Assembly (NCBI GenBank): GCA_021818425.1
Contig: JAKAEC010000004.1
Location: forward strand, 20,237-84,236
Source of the DNA: Pseudomonadota bacterium
Lineage (GTDB): Bacteria; Pseudomonadota; Alphaproteobacteria; Acetobacterales; Acetobacteraceae
Length of the DNA: 64,000 nucleotides
Direction of reading: 5' to 3'
Part shown: positions 59,467 to 64,000 of the stretch, one piece after another
How positions within the stretch are numbered: position 1 is the stretch's first letter
How the letters are laid out: every line of letters begins with the position of its first letter
Program-made: the position numbers and the translations under genes
Notes under the pieces: generated by a model
Seen by the model: the letters and a program-made list of their open reading frames with translations, nothing else
The model's database searches: none
What the model was told of the DNA's origin: nothing

Positions 59467-62172
59467 TTAGTGCGCCTCCCCCCAGTTTTTTCCAATTCCT
59501 GTTTCGACTACCAAAGGCACTGACAATGTCACCGCGTTCTGCATCACCTCCTGTGCCAACTTAGCGACCTTTCTTGTTTCGTTGTCCGGCGCTTCGAAAA
59601 GCAATTCATCATGCACCTGCAGCAGAAGCTTCGCTGAAAGCCCTGCTTCTCTCAATGCCTTTGGCAATTTTACCATCGCGCGCTTTATGATATCCGCAGC
59701 ACCACCCTGCAGCGGGGCATTGATGGCCTGGCGTTCGGCATAAGCACGCACAGCAGGAACTTTGTCTTTGATACGCGGCACCCAGCAACGGCGGCCGAAG
59801 GGCGTTAGCACAAAGCCATACGTACGGGCCTGCTCCTTCTTGCTGTTCATATAGGCACGGATTTCAGGGTAGCGTTTGAAGTAGGCGTCAATATAGCCCT
59901 TCGCCTCAGCTGCGGAAATTCCAAGCTGACGTGCGAGACCAAAGGCAGAGATCCCGTAGATAATACCAAAATTAATCGCTTTTGCTCGTCGGCGGGTGGC
60001 ACTATCCATGTCCTTCATCGGCACGCCGAATACCTCGGAGGCCGTGCGCGCATGGATATCCTCGCCCTTCTCAAAACTCTGCTTCAACGCCGGAATATCC
60101 GCCACATGCGCCAAAAGCCGCAGCTCGATCTGCGAATAATCCGCCGAGATCAAGCTATACCCAGACGCCGAAATGAAAGCTTTGCGAATCCGCCCACCTT
60201 CCTCGGTTCTGATGGGAATATTCTGCAAATTCGGGTCGGTCGAAGAAATCCGGCCGGTGGTGGTCGCCGCCATTTGGAAGTTGGTATGCACACGTCCGGT
60301 TTTAGCATCTATCTGTCCGACCAACGCGTCGGCATACGTGGATTTTAGCTTAGAAAGCTGGCGCCAATCCATCACCCGCGCTGCAATCTCCGCCCCTTGT
60401 TCGGCCAGCCCTTCCAGCACCGAGCTATCCGTACCCCAGGCTCCGGACTTATTCTTCTTGCCTCCCGGGAGCTTCATTTCCTCAAACAGTACCTCACCTA
60501 GTTGCTTGGGGCTACCAACATTGAATTCGTGGCCCGCGAGCGTGTGAATCTGTTTCTCGAACTCGCCCATGCGGCGCTCGAACTCAGCGGACATGGCGGA
60601 AAGATCATCCCTATCCACTAGCACGCCCTCCTCTTCCATCCCCGCCAAAACGGGGATGAGTTTTTTCTCGAGCAACTCATAGAGGGCGAGGGATTTATGC
60701 ACGCGTAAAGCGGGCTTGAGATGCCCCCAGAGGCGGAGCACTACATCCGCCGCCTCGCCCGCCAGCGCGGCGGCTTTTTCTACCGGCACCCCTACGAAAG
60801 TCAGCCGGTTGCGGCCGACGCCAGTCACGTCATCGATGGATGTCGCGCCATGGGAGAGATGCACACGTGCCAAGGTAGCGAGGTCCTGCGCAAAGTTTCC
60901 TGCATCCTGTGCGTAGGAGACAAGCATGACATCATCCAATGGCGCCACGGTCTTCAGCCCGGCCCGGTGCAGGACTTCCAGCGAGAATTTCGCGTCGTGG
61001 AAGATTTTCAGTACCGAAGCATCGGTGAGGAGCGTATTCAACGCCTCTTCAGCCTCTGCCCATCGCATTTGTGGCTCGGCATCCAGCATCGCCTGATGCT
61101 TCAGGGGCAGATAGCCCCCCTGTCCTGCCACGACCGCCAGCCCCAACCCGACCAAGTTGCCATGCAGGCCCGAGGGGTCGTCCGTTTGCACGGAGAGGGC
61201 GAGTAGCCCGGTTTCCCGCGCCTTGGCGGCGATGGCCTGCAGATCGGCGAGCTTATATATGGGCGCGTAGGGACCGAAGGGGACACTGCTGTGCTCGACC
61301 TCCAATTTTTGTTCCGTGGCACCTCCCTCAAGGCCAAGGCGGTGGCGGATGGAACGGAAATTATTCTCAACCAAAAAGGCGCGCAGTACCGCCGCATCCC
61401 ATGCTTTCACTTCCAGCTCGTCCACCGGCACTGGCAGTGGCGCGTCTTCGCGCAGCGTAACGAGTTGCTTGGAAATGCGTGCAGACTCTGCGTGTTCAAT
61501 AAGCGCATCCCGGCGCTTGGAAGGCTTCATGGAAGGCGCCGCCTCTAGCACCTTTTCCAGCGTGCCATATTCATTGATGAGCGCGGCCGCGCCCTTGGGG
61601 CCGATGCCGGGCACTCCTGGCACGTTATCCACCGAGTCGCCGATAAGAGCCTGAACCTCGATCACCTTGTCCGGCGTCACGCCGAATTTCGTCTCCACCT
61701 CGGCCTGGCCGATGGGCGTGTTCTTCATCGGGTCTAACATTTCCACGCCTGGGCGCAGTAGCTGCATTAGATCCTTGTCGGAGGAAACAATAATGACTTC
61801 TCCCCCATCCTCGATAGCTCGGTTTGTATAGGCGGCGATGAGATCGTCGGCCTCCCAATCCTCAAGCTCAATGGAAGGCACACCGAAGGCTCTCGTCGCC
61901 TCGCGGATGAGCGCGAATTGCGGCACCAGCTCTGGTGGCGGAGGCGGCCGATGGGCCTTGTATTGGTTATAGATGCGGTCTCGGAACGTTTTACGTCCAG
62001 CATCAAAGATCACCGCCAAGTGGGTGCCAGTATGGTCCTTCAACAACCGCGCCAGCATGTTGCAGAAACCGAACACTGCATTCACGTGTACGCCATCCGC
62101 GCGCTGCATGTCAGGGATCGCGTGGAAGGCCCGGAAGATGAACCCCGAGCCGTCGACCAGGACGAGCTTCAA
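59467..62172 (-). CDS. polA: DNA polymerase I
   Basis: 5'-nuclease domain LKLVLVDGSGFIFRAFHAIPDM, 3'-5' exo-like domain, polymerase motifs DPNLQNIPIRTEEGGRIRKAFI, RRRAKAINFGIIYGISAFGLA, LLQVHDELLFEAP. TTG start at 62172 overlapping the upstream stop is likely (ORF track: 62220). Confidence 0.95.
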   Translation of the reverse strand: MKLVLVDGSGFIFRAFHAIPDMQRADGVHVNAVFGFCNMLARLLKDHTGTHLAVIFDAGRKTFRDRIYNQYKAHRPPPPPELVPQFALIREATRAFGVPSIELEDWEADDLIAAYTNRAIEDGGEVIIVSSDKDLMQLLRPGVEMLDPMKNTPIGQAEVETKFGVTPDKVIEVQALIGDSVDNVPGVPGIGPKGAAALINEYGTLEKVLEAAPSMKPSKRRDALIEHAESARISKQLVTLREDAPLPVPVDELEVKAWDAAVLRAFLVENNFRSIRHRLGLEGGATEQKLEVEHSSVPFGPYAPIYKLADLQAIAAKARETGLLALSVQTDDPSGLHGNLVGLGLAVVAGQGGYLPLKHQAMLDAEPQMRWAEAEEALNTLLTDASVLKIFHDAKFSLEVLHRAGLKTVAPLDDVMLVSYAQDAGNFAQDLATLARVHLSHGATSIDDVTGVGRNRLTFVGVPVEKAAALAGEAADVVLRLWGHLKPALRVHKSLALYELLEKKLIPVLAGMEEEGVLVDRDDLSAMSAEFERRMGEFEKQIHTLAGHEFNVGSPKQLGEVLFEEMKLPGGKKNKSGAWGTDSSVLEGLAEQGAEIAARVMDWRQLSKLKSTYADALVGQIDAKTGRVHTNFQMAATTTGRISSTDPNLQNIPIRTEEGGRIRKAFISASGYSLISADYSQIELRLLAHVADIPALKQSFEKGEDIHARTASEVFGVPMKDMDSATRRRAKAINFGIIYGISAFGLARQLGISAAEAKGYIDAYFKRYPEIRAYMNSKKEQARTYGFVLTPFGRRCWVPRIKDKVPAVRAYAERQAINAPLQGGAADIIKRAMVKLPKALREAGLSAKLLLQVHDELLFEAPDNETRKVAKLAQEVMQNAVTLSVPLVVETGIGKNWGEAH

Positions 62173-62363
62173 TGCGTCTCGTCCGCGCCGTCGCCGTCCA
62201 GGATGAAAATGCGGGAACAATAGGGGCAGGCGACTTGCCCGTCTGGAATACGCAAGTAAACCTTGGGATGACCGAGCGGCCCCACACCGCCGTCGCAGGA
62301 GACGGAGCGGGTTTTTACATGAATGATCTCGGAATGATTGATCGAATCCGTCTGTACGCTCAT
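62169..62363 (-). CDS. Zinc-finger (zf-CHCC) domain-containing protein
   Basis: VSCDGGVGPLGHPKVYLRIPDGQVACPYCSRIFILD; start at MSVQTDS (62363). Confidence 0.88.
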   Translation of the reverse strand: MSVQTDSINHSEIIHVKTRSVSCDGGVGPLGHPKVYLRIPDGQVACPYCSRIFILDGDGADETH

Positions 62364-62472
62364 GGGGGCCTTTCTCCGCTGTAAAGCTTTAACCGCCCCC
62401 CTCTTAGCTTCATTCTGCGCCGTACCCAAGCGTCCCCACCCAAGGCACTGCTCGCACGCAGCCAACAGCATG

Positions 62473-62790
62473 TTACAGGCTTTTGTCGATCCAGGCTTTC
62501 AGAACGGATTTCGGAGCCGCACCTACCTGCTGCGCTGCCACCTTACCATCCTTGAAGATCAGCAGAGTCGGGATGCCGCGCACGCCATATTGCGTGGGAG
62601 ACATTGGGTTCTCGTCGATATTCACCTTCACTACCTCCAGCTTGCCCTGGTATTCCTCAGCCAAGGCTTCAAGAGAAGGGGCGATGGAACGGCATGGACC
62701 GCACCATTCGGCCCAAAAATCCACAAGAACGGGCTTGCTGGAATTCAATACATCAGCTGAAAAGGTTGCGTCTGTTACGGCTTTGCTCAT
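62473..62790 (-). CDS. trxA: Thioredoxin
   Basis: [42 protein letters not shown]. Confidence 0.96.
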   Translation of the reverse strand: MSKAVTDATFSADVLNSSKPVLVDFWAEWCGPCRSIAPSLEALAEEYQGKLEVVKVNIDENPMSPTQYGVRGIPTLLIFKDGKVAAQQVGAAPKSVLKAWIDKSL

Positions 62791-62844
62791 GTGACACCTG
62801 TTGCAATGGATTTTTTGGTAACATGGCGGTGAATGCCAGGGCAA

Positions 62845-64000
62845 TCAAGCCAGCGCTGCCCGGTCCAGCACGGCGTCGGGCACTGCCATGGCTTCGGCGC
62901 GCGCGGTCCAGACCAACACGCAACGCACGGGAAGGTCAGGATGGATCTGCCTCAGCACCGCCCGATAGGCGGCAAGCTGGAGAACATATTTTTCCGGTAT
63001 CAGCGAGACATTCGGCGGCGGGCTTCTGTCTGTTTTATAGTCCGCGATAATAATTTCTTCCGTGCCAATGAACATGCGGTCCGCCATACCACCCACCTCC
63101 CGGCCGTTGACCACACCGGCCAGTGGGACCTCGGCGGCCGAGCCGGGGCCGAAAAGCAATTCAAGGGTGGGATCATGCAGAATTTTCAGCACCGAGGCGC
63201 AAATTTCAGCCGCCTCCGCCGCCAAGGCGGGATGAGCCGAGAGATAATTCATGGCCGCCTTACGCCGGGCCGAATCGGGCAGGCTGGGGAGATGCTGTAA
63301 CAGCGAATGCACCGCCGTGCCGCGCGCCATGGCCGCCGCGCGCTTGGCGGCTGAGGTTTGTGGTCCGGCTAAGGGGCTAACGGCCAAAGCGGCGCGAGAG
63401 GTTTCCTCCGTCACGCGGCTGGGGACGATACGCTCCGGCCCTGGGGCCTCCTTCGGCGCAGGAGCGGCCTGCCAATCCGGCGCACAGCCTGCCCAGGGCG
63501 GCAAGACGGCGATGCGGACCTCGCGGGCCTGGGTGATGCCGTCTGGCTCGGCGGTTTGGGGGCAGTCATACACCAAATCGCCATTCTCCTCCTGCCGGGC
63601 GGCCAGGCGGCCGAAGCCGGATCTCACGGCGTCGTACCAGCAATCAGCTGGAATGGCTTGGCGCCCTGCGGCACCGCAAATAAGAATTTCATCCTCGGCA
63701 CGGGTGAGCGCCACATAAAGGAGGCGATTATATTCCTCGACCTGCGCGCTACGCTTTGCCTGTAACTCGGCCGCTAGAACATTGGCACGCAGCTCCGCAC
63801 GAGGGCAGAAGATAGGAAGTTTCATGTCCAATCGGGGCACATCCATCCAGAGCAAGCCGGTTTCCGCCTGGGGCAAGCTGACCGTATCCGGCATGATGAC
63901 AATGGGCGCCTGTAGGCCCTTAGCACCATGCACGGTCATGATGCGGACTTCATCACCCCCCGCCTCGGCCTCGCGTTTAATGGCAGTGGCGGCGTTGCGC
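62845..64000 (-). CDS. addA: Double-strand break repair helicase AddA, C-terminal part (truncated by window edge)
   Basis: RNAATAIKREAEAGGDEVRIMTVHGAKGLQAPIVIMPDTV, YNRLLYVALTRAEDEILI, nuclease-like MADRMFIGTEEIIIADYKTDR; frame open to base 64000. Confidence 0.92.
   Translation of the reverse strand, partial: RNAATAIKREAEAGGDEVRIMTVHGAKGLQAPIVIMPDTVSLPQAETGLLWMDVPRLDMKLPIFCPRAELRANVLAAELQAKRSAQVEEYNRLLYVALTRAEDEILICGAAGRQAIPADCWYDAVRSGFGRLAARQEENGDLVYDCPQTAEPDGITQAREVRIAVLPPWAGCAPDWQAAPAPKEAPGPERIVPSRVTEETSRAALAVSPLAGPQTSAAKRAAAMARGTAVHSLLQHLPSLPDSARRKAAMNYLSAHPALAAEAAEICASVLKILHDPTLELLFGPGSAAEVPLAGVVNGREVGGMADRMFIGTEEIIIADYKTDRSPPPNVSLIPEKYVLQLAAYRAVLRQIHPDLPVRCVLVWTARAEAMAVPDAVLDRAALA

Noticed and set aside
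1-64000. CRISPR arrays, tRNA/rRNA genes, integrase/prophage or canonical restriction-modification genes
   Set aside because: No regularly spaced repeats, no tRNA-like cloverleaf signals and no phage or RM protein motifs were seen by eye. A tRNAscan-SE/Infernal/PADLOC run would be needed to exclude subtle cases.

Overview
This window looks like ordinary alphaproteobacterial chromosome, most consistent with Acetobacteraceae/Rhodospirillales judging by gene content and protein similarity recalled from memory (no search was run). Most of it is housekeeping: a NitT/TauT-type ABC transporter (5' truncated), trmB, metK, dapB, ETF-QO, a type-4 UDG, a lytic transglycosylase, moaB, a PA0069/SplB-like radical SAM gene, argB-engB-yidC-yidD-rnpA-rpmH, a patatin/histidine-kinase pair, siroheme/cysH, gltA, efp-suhB plus a MotA/OmpA cluster, an HtrA protease, Mrp/ApbC, holC, a fatty-acid oxidation cluster (thioesterase-fadD-DUF2147 / fadL-MerR-fadA-fadB-fadE), cyoABCD, msrA, an Entner-Doudoroff cluster (zwf-pgl-edd-eda), serA/serC/Lrp, polA, trxA and the 3' part of addA. 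The best non-routine signals are: (1) two perfect alphaproteobacterial LexA half-site pairs (GTTC-N7-GTTC and GAAC-N7-GAAC) flanking the promoter and start codon of the radical SAM gene, with a candidate small membrane protein ORF downstream; (2) a translationally coupled set of OmpA-like, MotA/TolQ-like and MotB/OmpA-like genes of unclear function; (3) a 10-G homopolymer inside the start of a patatin-like phospholipase gene that overlaps an orphan histidine kinase; (4) decayed genes missed by the ORF track: a CMD/AhpD-like pseudogene with three in-frame TAGs, an msrB pseudogene fused behind msrA, and an IS5-type transposase remnant. No CRISPR array, tRNA, rRNA, prophage or recognised defence system was found.
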